Positions 25,081 through 37,253 of a DNA stretch of 64,000 nucleotides are shown piece after piece. The DNA lies in assembly GCF_050908995.1 (NCBI RefSeq), contig NW_027484954.1, positions 26,607 to 90,606 of the forward strand, given 5' to 3'. A program made the translations under genes and the position numbers. This stretch comes from Andrena cerasifolii. Lineage: Eukaryota; Arthropoda; Insecta; Hymenoptera; Andrenidae. Every line of letters starts with the position of its first letter. The stretch's first letter is position 1. The notes beneath the pieces were generated by a model. It had not been told where the DNA came from. It did no database searches and saw nothing but the letters and a program-made list of their open reading frames with translations.

Positions 25081-25746
25081 TTTTACTCGTTTTACACGTT
25101 TTACTCGTTTTACTCGTTTTACTCGTTTTACTAGTTTTGCTCGTTTTACTCGTTTTACTCGTTTTACTCGTTTTACTAGTTTTGCTCGTTTTACTCGTTT
25201 TACTCGTTTTACTCGTTTAACTCGTTTTACTCGTTTTACTCGTTTTACTCGGTTTACCCGTTTTATTCGTTTTACTCGTTTTACTCGTTTTACTCGATTT
25301 ACACGTTTTACTCGTTTTACTCGTTTTACTCGTTTTACTAGTTTTGCTCGTTTTACTCGTTTTACTATTTTTACTCGTTTTACTAGTTTTGCTCGTTTTA
25401 CTCGTTTTACTCGTTTTACTCGTTTAACTCGTTTTACTCGTTTTACTCGTTTTACTCGTTTTACCCGTTTTATTCGTTTTACTCGTTTTACTCGTTTTAC
25501 TCGTTTTACTCGTTTTACTCGTTTTACTCGTTTTACTCGTTTTACTCGTTTTACTCGTTTTACTCGTTTTACTCGTTTTACTCGTTTTACTCGTTTTACT
25601 AGTTTCACTCGTTTTACTCGTTTTACTAGTTTTACTCGTTTTACTCGTTTTACTCGTTTTACTCGTTTTACTCGTTTTACTCGTTTTACTCGTTTTACTA
25701 GTTTTACTCGTTTTACTCGTTTTACTCGTTTTACTCGTTTTACTCG

Positions 25747-25881
25747 TTTTACTAGTTTCACTCGTTTCACTCGTTTTACTCGTTTTACTAGTTTTACTCG
25801 TTTTACTCGTTTTACTCGTTTTACTATTTTTACTCGTTTTACTCGTTTTATTAGTTTTACTCGTTATACTCGTTTTACTAG
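25747..25881. repeat. Truncated 198-bp block (135 bp)
   Basis: Begins as the block but with two TTTCACTCG units, carries TTTTACTAT, TTTTATTAG and TTATACTCG, and stops after unit 14 (CTAG), continuing as consensus and then CTAG-TTTTACCCG. An equal 135-bp copy lies at 30,886-31,020. Confidence 0.85.
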
Positions 25882-26339
25882 TTTTACTCGTTTTACTCGT
25901 TTTACTCGTTTTACTCGTTTTACTCGTTTTACTAGTTTTACCCGTTTTACTCGTTTTACTCGTTTTACTCGTTTTACTCGTTTTACTCGTTTTACTCGTT
26001 TTACTCGTTTTACCCGTTTTACTCGTTTTACTCGCTTTACTCGTTTTACTCGTTTTACTCGTTTTACTCGTTTCACTAGTTTTACTAGTTTTACTCGTTT
26101 TACTCGTTTTACTCGTTTAACTAGTTTAACTCGTTTTACTCGTTTTACTCGTTTTACTAGTTTTACTAGTTTTACTCGTTTTACTCGTTTTACTCGTTTA
26201 ACTAGTTTAACTCGTTTTACTCGTTTTACTCGTTTTACTCGTTTTACTCGTTTTACTCGTTTTACTCGTTTTACTCGTTTTACTCGTTTTACTCGTTTTA
26301 CTCGTTTTACTCGTTTTACTCGTTTTACTCGTTTTACTC

Positions 26340-27330
26340 GTTTTACTCGTTTTACTCGTTTTGCTCGTTTTACTCGTTTTGCTCGTTTTACTCGTTTTGC
26401 TCGTTTTACTCGTTTTACTCGTTTTACTCGTTTTACTCGTTTTACTCGTTTTACTCGTTTTACTCGTTTTACTCGTTTTACTCGTTTTACTCGTTTTACT
26501 CGTTTTACTCGTTTTACTCGTTTTACTAGTTTTGCTCGTTTTACTCGTTTTACTCGTTTTACTCGATTTACTTGTTTTACTCGTTTTACTCGTTTTACTA
26601 GTTTTACTCGTTTTACTCGTTTTACTCGTTTTACTCGTTTAACTCGTTTTACTCGTTTTACTCGTTTTACACGTTTTACTCGTTTTACACGTTTTACTCG
26701 TTTTTCCCGTTTTATTCGTTTTACTCGTTTTACTCGATTTACACGTTTTACTCGTTTTACTCGTTTTACTCGTTTTACTAGTTTTGCTCGTTTTACTCGT
26801 TTTACTCGTTTTACTCGTTTTACTAGTTTTGCTCGTTTTACTCGTTTTACTCGTTTTACTCGTTTAACTCGTTTTACTCGTTTTACTCGTTTTACTCGTT
26901 TTACCCGTTTTATTCGTTTTACTCGTTTTACTCGTTTTGCTCGTTTTACTCGTTTTACTCGTTTTACTCGTTTTACTCGTTTTACTCGTTTTACTCGTTT
27001 TACTCGTTTTACTCGTTTTACTCGTTTTACTCGTTTAACTCGTTTTACTCGTTTTACTCGTTTTACTCGTTTTACCCGTTTTCTTCGTTTTACTCGTTTT
27101 ACTCGTTTTACTCGTTTTACTCGTTTTACTCGTTTTACTCGTTTTACTCGTTTTACTCGTTTTACTCGTTTTACTCGTTTTACTCGTTTTACTCGTTTTA
27201 CTCGTTTTACCCGTTTTACTCGTTTTACTCGTTTTACTCGTTTTACTCGTTTTACTCGTTTTACTCGTTTTACTCGTTTTACTCGTTTTACTCGTTTTAC
27301 TCGTTTTACTCGTTTTACTCGTTTTACTCG
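26340..27330. repeat. Local duplication D3, copy 1
   Basis: Starts with three TTTTGCTCG units alternating with consensus, then CTAG-TTTTGCTCG, ATTTACTTG, TTTAACTCG, paired TTTTACACG, TTTTTCCCG-TTTTATTCG, ATTTACACG, TTTTACCCG-TTTTATTCG, a lone TTTTGCTCG and TTTTACCCG-TTTTCTTCG. The same order recurs at 28,030-28,880 with offsets of 1,692, 1,665 and 1,674 bp at successive landmarks. Confidence 0.83.
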
Positions 27331-28029
27331 TTTAACTCGTTTTACTCGTTTTACTCGGTTTACTCGTTTTACTCGTTTTACTCGTTTTACTCGTTTTACT
27401 CGTTTTACTCGTTTTACTCGTTTTACTCGTTTAACTCGTTTTACTCGTTTTACTCGTTTTACCCGTTTTCTTCGTTTTACTCGTTTTACTCGTTTTACTC
27501 GTTTTACTCGTTTTACTCGTTTTACTCGTTTTACTCGTTTTACTCGTTTTACTCGTTTTACTCGTTTTACTCGTTTTACTCGGTTTACTCGTTTTACTCG
27601 TTTTACTCGTTTTACTCGTTTTACTCGTTTTACTCGTTTTACTCGTTTTACTCGTTTTACTCGTTTTACTCGTTTTACTCGTTTTACACGTTTTACTCGT
27701 TTTACTCGTTTTACACGTTTTACTCGTTTTACTCGTTTTACTCGTTTTGCTCGTTTTACTCGTTTTGCTCGTTTTACTCGTTTTGCTCGTTTTACTCGTT
27801 TTACTCGTTTTACTCGTTTTACTCGTTTTACTCGTTTTACTCGTTTTACTCGTTTTACTCGTTTTACTCGTTTTACTCGTTTTACTAGTTTTGCTCGTTT
27901 TACTCGTTTTGCTCGTTTTACTCGTTTAACTAGTTTAACTCGTTTTACTCGTTTTACTCGTTTTACTCGTTTTACTCGTTTTACTCGTTTTACTCGTTTT
28001 ACTCGTTTTACTCGTTTTACTCGTTTTAC

Positions 28030-28880
28030 TCGTTTTACTCGTTTTACTCGTTTTGCTCGTTTTACTCGTTTTGCTCGTTTTACTCGTTTTGCTCGTTTTA
28101 CTCGTTTTACTCGTTTTACTCGTTTTACTCGTTTTACTCGTTTTACTCGTTTTACTCGTTTTACTCGTTTTACTCGTTTTACTCGTTTTACTAGTTTTGC
28201 TCGTTTTACTCGTTTTACTCGTTTTACTCGATTTACTTGTTTTACTCGTTTTACTCGTTTTACTAGTTTTACTCGTTTTACTCGTTTTACTCGTTTTACT
28301 CGTTTAACTCGTTTTACTCGTTTTACTCGTTTTACACGTTTTACTCGTTTTACACGTTTTACTCGTTTTTCCCGTTTTATTCGTTTTACTCGTTTTACTC
28401 GTTTTACTCGATTTACACGTTTTACTCGTTTTACTCGTTTTACTCGTTTTACTAGTTTTGCTCGTTTTACTCGTTTTACTCGTTTTACTCGTTTTACTAG
28501 TTTTGCTCGTTTTACTCGTTTTACTCGTTTTACTCGTTTAACTCGTTTTACTCGTTTTACTCGTTTTACTCGTTTTACCCGTTTTATTCGTTTTACTCGT
28601 TTTACTCGTTTTGCTCGTTTTACTCGTTTTACTCGTTTTACTCGTTTTACTCGTTTTACTCGTTTTACTCGTTTTACTCGTTTTACTCGTTTTACTCGTT
28701 TTACTCGTTTAACTCGTTTTACTCGTTTTACTCGTTTTACTCGTTTTACCCGTTTTCTTCGTTTTACTCGTTTTACTCGTTTTACTCGTTTTACTCGTTT
28801 TACTCGTTTTACTCGTTTTACTCGTTTTACTCGTTTTACTCGTTTTACTCGTTTTACTCGTTTTACTCGTTTTACTCGTT
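28030..28880. repeat. Local duplication D3, copy 2
   Basis: Second copy of the 26,340-27,330 module. The drift of offset in steps of 9 bp shows gain or loss of whole units since duplication. A third, partial copy at 31,440-31,860 has four consecutive TTTTGCTCG units where these two have three alternating ones. Confidence 0.82.
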
Positions 28881-29697
28881 TTACTCGTTTAACTCGTTTT
28901 ACTCGGTTTACTCCTTTTACTCGTTTTACTCGTTTTACTCGTTTTACTCGTTTTACTCGTTTTACTCGTTTTACTCGTTTTACTAGTTCTACTAGTTTTA
29001 CTAGTTTTACTCGTTTTACTCGTATTACTCGTTTTACTCGTTTTACACGTTTTACTCGTTTTACTCGTTTTACTCGTTTTGCTCGTTTTACTCGTTTTAC
29101 CCGTTTTACTCGTTTTACTCGTTTTACTCGTTTTACTCGTTTTACTCGTTTTACTCGTTTTACTCGTTTTACTCGTTTTACTCGTTTTACTCGTTTTACT
29201 CGTTTTACTCGTTTTACTCGTTTAACTCGTTTTACTCGTTTTACTCGGTTTACTCGTTTTACTCGTTTTACTCGTTTTACTCGTTTTACTCGTTTTACTC
29301 GTTTTACTCGTTTTACTCGTTTAACTCGTTTTACTCGTTTTACTCGTTTTACTCGTTTTACTCGTTTTACCCGTTTTCTTCGTTTTACTCGTTTTACTCG
29401 TTTTACTCGTTTTACTCGTTTTACTCGTTTTACTCGTTTTACTCGTTTTACTCGTTTTACTCGTTTTACTCGTTTTACTCGTTTTACTCGTTTTACTCGT
29501 TTTACTCGTTTTACTCGTTTTACTCGTTTTACTCGTTTTACTCGTTTTACTCGTTTTACTCGTTTTACTCGTTTTACTCGTTTTACTCGTTTTACTAGTT
29601 TCACTCGTTTTACTCGTTTTACTAGTTTTACTCGTTTTACTCGTTTTACTCGTTTTACTCGTTTTACTCGTTTTACTCGTTTTACTCGTTTTACTCG

Positions 29698-29895
29698 TTT
29701 TACTAGTTTCACTCGTTTTACTCGTTTTACTAGTTTTACTCGTTTTACTCGTTTTACTCGTTTTACTATTTTTACTCGTTTTACTCGTTTTACTAGTTTT
29801 ACTCGTTATACTCGTTTTACTAGTTTTACTCGTTTTACTCGGTTTACTCGATTTACTCGGTTTACTAGTTTTACTAGTTTTGCTCGTTTTGCTCG
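29698..29895. repeat. 198-bp block
   Basis: First copy of the GTTTACTAG subtype from the left. All earlier blocks carry TTTTACTAG at unit 19. Confidence 0.9.
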
Positions 29896-30885
29896 TTTTA
29901 CTCGTTTTACTCGTTTTACTCGTTTTACTCGTTTTACTAGTTTTGCTCGTTTTACTCGTTTTACTCGTTTTACTCGTTTTACTCGTTTTACTCGGTTTAC
30001 TCGTTTTACTCGTTTTACTCGGTTTACTCGTTTTACTCGTTTTACTCGTTTTACTCGTTTTACTCGTTTTACTAGTTTTACCCGTTTTACTCGTTTTACT
30101 CGTTTTACTCGTTTTACTCGTTTTACTCGTTTTACTCGTTTTACTCGTTTTACCCGTTTTACTCGTTTTACTCGCTTTACTCCTTTTACTCGTTTTACTC
30201 GTTTTACTCGTTTTACTAGTTTTACTAGTTTTACTCGTTTTACTCGTTTTACTCGTTTAACTAGTTTAACTCGTTTTACTCGTTTTACTCGGTTTACTCG
30301 TTTTACACGTTTTACTCGTTTTACTCGTTTTACTCGTTTTACTCGTTTTACTCGTATTGCTCGTTTTACTCGTTTTACTCGTTTTACTCGTTTTACTAGT
30401 TTTGCTCGTTTTACTCGTTTTACTCGTTTTACTCGTTTTACTCGATTTACTTGTTTTACTCGTTTTACTCGTTTTACTAGTTTTACTCGTTTTACTCGTT
30501 TTACTCGTTTTACTCGTTTTACTCGTTTAACTCGTTTTACTCGTTTTACTCGTTTTACTCGTTTTACTCGTTTTACTCGTTTTACTCGTTTTACTCGTTT
30601 TACTCGTTTTACTCGTTTTACTCGTTTTACTCGTTTTACTCGTTTTACTCGTTTTACTCGTTTTACTCGTTTTACTCGTTTTACTCGTTTTACTCGTTTT
30701 ACTCGTTTTACTCGTTTTACTCGTTTTACTCGTTTTACTCGTTTTACTAGTTTCACTCGTTTTACTCGTTTTACTAGTTTTACTCGTTTTACTCGTTTTA
30801 CTCGTTTTACTCGTTTTACTCGTTTTACTCGTTTTACTAGTTTTACTCGTTTTACTCGTTTTACTCGTTTTACTCGTTTTACTCG

Positions 30886-31020
30886 TTTTACTAGTTTCAC
30901 TCGTTTCACTCGTTTTACTCGTTTTACTAGTTTTACTCGTTTTACTCGTTTTACTCGTTTTACTATTTTTACTCGTTTTACTCGTTTTATTAGTTTTACT
31001 CGTTATACTCGTTTTACTAG
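30886..31020. repeat. Truncated 198-bp block (135 bp)
   Basis: Same truncation and same doubled TTTCACTCG and TTTTATTAG as 25,747-25,881, 5,139 bp (571 units) downstream. One truncation event followed by copying is the simplest explanation. Confidence 0.85.
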
Positions 31021-31439
31021 TTTTACTCGTTTTACTCGTTTTACTCGTTTTACTCGTTTTACTCGTTTTACTAGTTTTACCCGTTTTACTCGTTTTACTC
31101 GTTTTACTCGTTTTACTCGTTTTACTCGTTTTACTCGTTTTACTCGTTTTACCCGTTTTACTCGTTTTACTCGCTTTACTCGTTTTACTCGTTTTACTCG
31201 TTTTACTCGTTTTACTCGTTTCACTAGTTTTACTAGTTTTACTCGTTTTACTCGTTTTACTCGTTTAACTAGTTTAACTCGTTTTACTCGTTTTACTCGT
31301 TTTACTCGTTTTACTCGTTTTACTCGTTTTACTCGTTTTACTCGTTTTACTCGTTTTACTCGTTTTACTCGTTTTACTCGTTTTACTCGTTTTACTCGTT
31401 TTACTCGTTTTACTCGTTTTACTCGTTTTACTCGTTTTA

Positions 31440-31860
31440 CTCGTTTTGCTCGTTTTGCTCGTTTTGCTCGTTTTGCTCGTTTTACTCGTTTTACTCGTTT
31501 TACTCGTTTTACTCGTTTTACTCGTTTTACTCGTTTTACTCGTTTTACTCGTTTTACTCGTTTTACTCGTTTTACTCGTTTTACTCGTTTTACTAGTTTT
31601 GCTCGTTTTACTCGTTTTACTCGTTTTACTCGATTTACTTGTTTTACTCGTTTTACTCGTTTTACTAGTTTTACTCGTTTTACTCGTTTTACTCGTTTTA
31701 CTCGTTTAACTCGTTTTACTCGTTTTACTCGTTTTACACGTTTTACTCGTTTTACACGTTTTACTCGTTTTTCCCGTTTTATTCGTTTTACTCGTTTTAC
31801 TCGTTTTACTCGATTTACACGTTTTACTCGTTTTACTCGTTTTACTCGTTTTACTAGTTT
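31440..31860. repeat. Local duplication D3, partial copy 3
   Basis: Four consecutive TTTTGCTCG units (about 31,444-31,479) are followed, after a consensus run, by CTAG-TTTTGCTCG, ATTTACTTG, TTTAACTCG, paired TTTTACACG, TTTTTCCCG-TTTTATTCG (ccc at 31,773) and ATTTACACG. It ends at CTAG-TTTTGCTCG, where the other copies continue to TTTTACCCG-TTTTATTCG. Confidence 0.78.
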
Positions 31861-32235
31861 TGCTCGTTTTACTCGTTTTACTCGTTTTACTCGTTTTACT
31901 CGTTTTACTCGTTTTACTCGTTTTACTCGTTTTACTCGTTTTACTAGTTTCACTCGTTTTACTCGTTTTACTAGTTTTACTCGTTTTACTCGTTTTACTC
32001 GTTTTACTCGTTTTACTCGTTTTACTCGTTTTACTCGTTTTACTCGTTTTACTCGTTTTACTCGTTTTACTCGTTTTACTCGTTTTACTCGTTTTACTAG
32101 TTTCACTCGTTTTACTCGTTTTACTAGTTTTACTCGTTTTACTCGTTTTACTCGTTTTACTCGTTTTACTCGTTTTACTCGTTTTACTCGTTTTACTCGT
32201 TTTACTCGTTTTACTCGTTTTACTCGTTTTACTCG

Positions 32236-32433
32236 TTTTACTAGTTTCACTCGTTTTACTCGTTTTACTAGTTTTACTCGTTTTACTCGTTTTACTCGTT
32301 TTACTATTTTTACTCGTGTTACTCGTTTTACTAGTTTTACTCGTTATACTCGTTTTACTAGTTTTACTCGTTTTACTCGGTTTACTCGATTTACTCGGTT
32401 TACTAGTTTTACTAGTTTTGCTCGTTTTGCTCG
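32236..32433. repeat. 198-bp block
   Basis: GTTTACTAG subtype. Unit 10 is TGTTACTCG, a change not shared by any other copy. Confidence 0.9.
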
Positions 32434-33414
32434 TTTTACTCGTTTTACTCGTTTTACTCGTTTTACTCGTTTTACTAGTTTTGCTCGTTTTACTCGTTTT
32501 ACTCGTTTTACTCGTTTTACTCGTTTTACTCGGTTTACTCGTTTTACTCGTTTTACTCGGTTTACTCGTTTTACTCGTTTTACTCGTTTTACTCGTTTTA
32601 CTCGTTTTACTAGTTTTACCCGTTTTACTCGTTTTACTCGTTTTACTCGTTTTACTCGTTTTACTCGTTTTACTCGTTTTACTCGTTTTACCCGTTTTAC
32701 TCGTTTTACTCGCTTTACTCCTTTTACTCGTTTTACTCGTTTTACTCGTTTTACTAGTTTTACTAGTTTTACTCGTTTTACTCGTTTTACTCGTTTAACT
32801 AGTTTAACTCGTTTTACTCGTTTTACTCGGTTTACTCGTTTTACACGTTTTACTCGTTTTACTCGTTTTACTCGTTTTACTCGTTTTACTCGTTTTACTC
32901 GTATTGCTCGTATTGCTCGTTTTACTCGTTTTACTCGTTTTACTCGTTTTACTAGTTTTGCTCGTTTTACTCGTTTTACTCGTTTTACTCGTTTTACTCG
33001 ATTTACTTGTTTTACTCGTTTTACTCGTTTTACTAGTTTTACTCGTTTTACTCGTTTTACTCGTTTTACTCGTTTTACTCGTTTAACTCGTTTTACTCGT
33101 TTTACTCGTTTTACTCGTTTTACTCGTTTTACTCGTTTTACTCGTTTTACTCGTTTTACTCGTTTTACTCGTTTTACTCGTTTTACTCGTTTTACTCGTT
33201 TTACTCGTTTTACTCGTTTTACTCGTTTTACTCGTTTTACTCGTTTTACTCGTTTTACTCGTTTTACTAGTTTTGCTCGTTTTACTCGTTTTACTCGTTT
33301 TACTCGTTTTACTCGATTTACTTGTTTTACTCGTTTTACTCGTTTTACTAGTTTTACTCGTTTTACTCGTTTTACTCGTTTTACTCGTTTAACTCGTTTT
33401 ACTCGTTTTACTCG

Positions 33415-33936
33415 TTTTACACGTTATACTCGTTTTACACGTTTTACTCGTTTTACCCGTTTTATTCGTTTTACTCGTTTTACTCGTTTTACTCGATTTA
33501 CACGTTTTACTCGTTTTACCCGTTTTATTCGTTTTACTCGTTTTACTCGTTTTACTCGATTTACACGTTTTACTCGTTTTACTCGTTTTACTCGTTTTAC
33601 TAGTTTTGCTCGTTTTACTCGTTTTACTAGTTTTGCTCGTTTTACTCGTTCTACTCGTTTTACTCGTTTAACTCGTTTTACTCGTTTTACTCGTTTTACT
33701 CGTTTTACTCGTTTAACTCGTTTTACTCGTTTTACTCGTTTTACACGTTTTACTCGTTTTACACGTTTTACTCGTTTTACCCGTTTTATTCGTTTTACTC
33801 GTTTTACTCGTTTTACTCGATTTACACGTTTTACTCGTTTTACTCGTTTTACTCGTTTTACTAGTTTTGCTCGTTTTACTCGTTTTACTAGTTTTGCTCG
33901 TTTTACTCGTTCTACTCGTTTTACTCGTTTAACTCG
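33415..33936. repeat. 261-bp monomer pair 1
   Basis: Two 29-unit monomers, 33,415-33,675 and 33,676-33,936. The order is TTTAACTCG, TTTTACACG twice, TTTTACCCG-TTTTATTCG, ATTTACACG, CTAG-TTTTGCTCG twice, TTCTACTCG, then closing TTTAACTCG. In the first monomer the left part is replaced by a second TTTTACCCG-TTTTATTCG-ATTTACACG run, and a TTATACTCG lies between the TTTTACACG units near 33,424. This is the most divergent pair. Confidence 0.87.
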
Positions 33937-34332
33937 TTTTACTCGTTTTACTCGTTTTACTCGTTTTACTCGTTTTACTCGTTTTACTCGTTTTACTAGT
34001 TTTGCTCGTTTTACTCGTTTTACTCGTTTTACTCGTTTAACTCGTTTTACTCGTTTTACTCGTTTTACTCGTTTTACCCGTTTTATTCGTTTTACTCGTT
34101 TTACTCGTTTTACTCGTTTTACTCGTTTTACTCGTTTTACTCGTTTTACTCGTTTTACTCGTTTTACTCGTTTTACTCGTTTTACTCGTTTTACTCGTTT
34201 TACTCGTTTTACTAGTTTCACTCGTTTTACTCGTTTTACTAGTTTTACTCGTTTTACTCGTTTTACTCGTTTTACTCGTTTTACTCGTTTTACTCGTTTT
34301 ACTCGTTTTACTCGTTTTACTCGTTTTACTCG

Positions 34333-34530
34333 TTTTACTAGTTTCACTCGTTTTACTCGTTTTACTAGTTTTACTCGTTTTACTCGTTTTACTCGTTTTA
34401 CTATTTTTACTCGTTTTACTCGTTTTACTAGTTTTACTCGTTATACTCGTTTTACTAGTTTTACTCGTTTTACTCGGTTTACTCGATTTACTCGGTTTAC
34501 TAGTTTTACTAGTTTTGCTCGTTTTGCTCG
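34333..34530. repeat. 198-bp block
   Basis: GTTTACTAG subtype at the left end of long-range duplication D4. Its partner is 56,826-57,023. Confidence 0.9.
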
Positions 34531-37250
34531 TTTTACTCGTTTTACTCGTTTTACTCGTTTTACTCGTTTTACTAGTTTTGCTCGTTTTACTCGTTTTACT
34601 CGTTTTACTCGTTTTACTCGTTTTACTCGGTTTACTCGTTTTACTCGTTTTACTCGTTTTACTCGGTTTACTCGTTTTACTCGTTTTACTCGTTTTACTC
34701 GTTTTACTCGTTTTACTCGTTTTACTAGTTTTACCCGTTTTACTCGTTTTACTCGTTTTACTCGTTTTACTCGTTTTACTCGTTTTACTCGTTTTACCCG
34801 TTTTACTCGTTTTACTCGCTTTACTCCTTTTACTCGTTTTACTCGTTTTACTCGTTTTACTAGTTTTACTAGTTTTACTCGTTTTACTCGTTTTACTCGT
34901 TTAACTAGTTTAACTCGTTTTACTCGTTTTACTCGGTTTACTCGTTTTACTCGTTTTACTCGTTTTACTCGTTTTACTCGTTTTACTCGTTTTACTCGTT
35001 TTACTCGTTTTACACGTTTTACTCGTTTTACACGTTTTACTCGTTTTACTCGTTTTACTCGTTTTGCTCGTTTTACTCGTTTTACTCGTTTTACTCCTTT
35101 TACTCGTTTTACTCGTTTTACTCGTTTTACTCGTTTTACTCGTTTTACTCGTTTTACTCGTTTTACTCGTTTTACTCGTTTTACTCGTTTTACTCGTTTA
35201 ACTAGTTTTACTCGTTTTACTCGTTTTACTCGGTTTACTCGTTTTACTCGTTTTACTCGTTTTACTCGTTTTACTCGTTTTACTCGTTTTACTCGTTTTA
35301 CACGTTTTACTCGTTTTACACGTTTTACTCGTTTTACTCGTTTTGCTCGTTTTACTCGTTTTACTCGTTTTACTCGTTTTACTAGTTTTGCTCGTTTTAC
35401 TCGTTTTACTCGTTTTACTCGTTTTACTCGATTTACTTGTTTTACTCGTTTTACTCGTTTTACTAGTTTTACTCGTTTTACTCGTTTTACTCGTTTTACT
35501 CGTTTTACTCGTTTTACTCGTTTTACTCGTTTTACTCGTTTTACTCGTTTTACTCGTTTTACTCGTTTTACTCGTTTTACTCGTTTTACTCGTTTTACTC
35601 GTTTTACTCGTTTTACTCGTTTTACTCGTTTTACTCGTTTTACTCGTTTTACTAGTTTCACTCGTTTCACTCGTTTTACTAGTTTTACTCGTTTTACTCG
35701 TTTTACTCGTTTTACTCGTTTTACTCGTTTTACTCGTTTTACTCGTTTTACTCGTTTTACTCGTTTTACTAGTTTTACCCGTTTTACCCGTTTTACTCGT
35801 TTTACTCGTTTTACTCGTTTTACTCGTTTTACTCGTTTTACTCGTTTTACCCGTTTTACTCGTTTTACTCGCTTTACTCGTTTTACTCGTTTTACTCGTT
35901 TTACTCGTTTTACTCGTTTTACTAGTTTTACTAGTTTTACTCGTTTTACTCGTTTTACTCGTTTAACTCGTTTAACTCGTTTTACTCGTTTTACTCGGTT
36001 TACTCGTTTTACTCGTTTTACTCGTTTTACTCGTTTTACTCGTTTTACTCGTTTTACTCGTTTTACTCGTTTTACTCGTTTTACTCGTTTTACTCGTTTT
36101 ACTCGTTTTACTCGTTTTACTCGTTTTACTCGTTTTACACGTTTTACTCGTTTTACACGTTTTACTCGTTTTACTCGTTTTACTCGTTTTGCTCGTTTTA
36201 CTCGTTTTACTCGTTTTACTCGTTTTACTCGTTTTACTCGTTTTACTCGTTTTACTCGTTTTACTCGTTTTACTCGTTTTACTCGTTTTACTCGTTTTAC
36301 TCGTTTTACTCGTTTTACTCGTTTTACTCGTTTTACTCGTTTTACTCGTTTTACTCGTTTTACTCGTTTTACTCGTTTTACTCGTTTTACTCGTTTTACT
36401 CGTTTTACTCGTTTTACTCGTTTTACTCGTTTTACTCGTTTTACTCGTTTTACTCGTTTTACTCGTTTTACTCGTTTTACTCGTTTTACTCGTTTTACTC
36501 GTTTAACTAGTTTTACTCGTTTTACTCGTTTTACTAGTTTTGCTCGTTTTACTCGTTTTACTCGTTTTACTCGTTTTACTAGTTTTGCTCGTTTTACTCG
36601 TTTTACTCGTTTTACTCGTTTAACTCGTTTTACTCGTTTTACTCGTTTTACCCGTTTTATTCGTTTTACTCGTTTTACTCGTTTTACTCGTTTTACTCGT
36701 TTTACTCGTTTTACTCGTTTTACTCGTTTTACTCGTTTTACTCGTTTTACTCGTTTTACTCGTTTTACTAGTTTCACTCGTTTTACTCGTTTTACTAGTT
36801 TTACTCGTTTTACTCGTTTTACTCGTTTTACTCGTTTTACTCGTTTTACTCGTTTTACTCGTTTAACTCGTTTAACTCGTTTTACTCGTTTTACTCGTTT
36901 TACTCGGTTTACTCGTTTTACTCGTTTTACTAGTTTTGCTCGTTTTACTCGTTTTACTCGTTTTACTCGTTTTACTCGTTTTACTCGGTTTACTCGTTTT
37001 ACTCGTTTTACTCGTTTTACTCGGTTTACTCGTTTTACTCGTTTTACTCGTTTTACTCGTTTTACTCGTTTTACTAGTTTTACTCGTTTTACTCGTTTTA
37101 CTCGTTTTACTCGTTTTACTCGTTTTACTCGTTTTACCCGTTTTACTCGTTTTACTCGCTTTACTCCTTTTACTCGTTTTACTCGTTTTACTCGTTTTAC
37201 TAGTTTTACTAGTTTTACTCGTTTTACTCGTTTTACTCGTTTAACTAGTT
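34441..37250. repeat. Long-range duplication D4, left partner
   Basis: From the 198-bp block at 34,333 through the following Leu-Leu-Val-type stretch (34,515-34,904), the variant order equals that at 57,008-57,397, 22,493 bp away (2,499 units plus the 2 extra bases inserted near 56.6 kb). The match continues with rearrangement: adjacent TTTCACTCG near 35,655 pairs with about 58,346, doubled TTTTACCCG near 35,778 with 58,469 (offset 22,691), and the module at 36,769-37,253 with that at 59,172-59,647 (offset 22,403). Confidence 0.75.
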
Positions 37251-37253
37251 TAA
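36769..37253. repeat. About 475-bp module, distant copy
   Basis: CTAG-TTTCACTCG, paired TTTAACTCG, GTTTACTCG, CTAG-TTTTGCTCG exactly 167 bp after the first CTAG, two GTTTACTCG, CTAG, TTTTACCCG, CTTTACTCC, paired CTAG, TTTAACTAG-TTTAACTCG. The same module occurs five times in the window. This copy is one unit longer in its second half than the others. Confidence 0.85.

Larger units (their letters stand above)
21950..25250. repeat. Tandem duplication D2, copy 2
   Basis: Carries the same rare markers: TTTTAATCG near 23,392, TTTTACTCA near 23,675, the TTTTATTCG triplet near 24,608 and TTTCAATCG near 24,707. Relative to copy 1 it has one more unit before the triplet. Near 22,687-22,990 it also has an extra composite-block portion (ATTTACTTG, paired TTTTACACG, ATTTACACG, two CTAG-TTTTGCTCG) that is missing or deleted in copy 1. 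The match ends near 25,250, where this copy shows GTTTACCCG. Confidence 0.86.
25251..29697. repeat. Neighbourhood II: TTTTTCCCG/TTTTCTTCG-marked satellite
   Basis: Two variants are nearly private here: TTTTTCCCG before TTTTATTCG (near 26,704 and 28,369, again at 31,771) and TTTTACCCG before TTTTCTTCG (near 27,083, 27,471, 28,757 and 29,378). Alternating TTTTGCTCG/TTTTACTCG dimers appear near 26,361-26,402, 27,747-27,790 and 28,053-28,095. A TTCTACTAG unit near 28,987 is the only one of its kind. The rest is consensus units with single TTTAACTCG, GTTTACTCG and TTTTACCCG. Confidence 0.8.
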
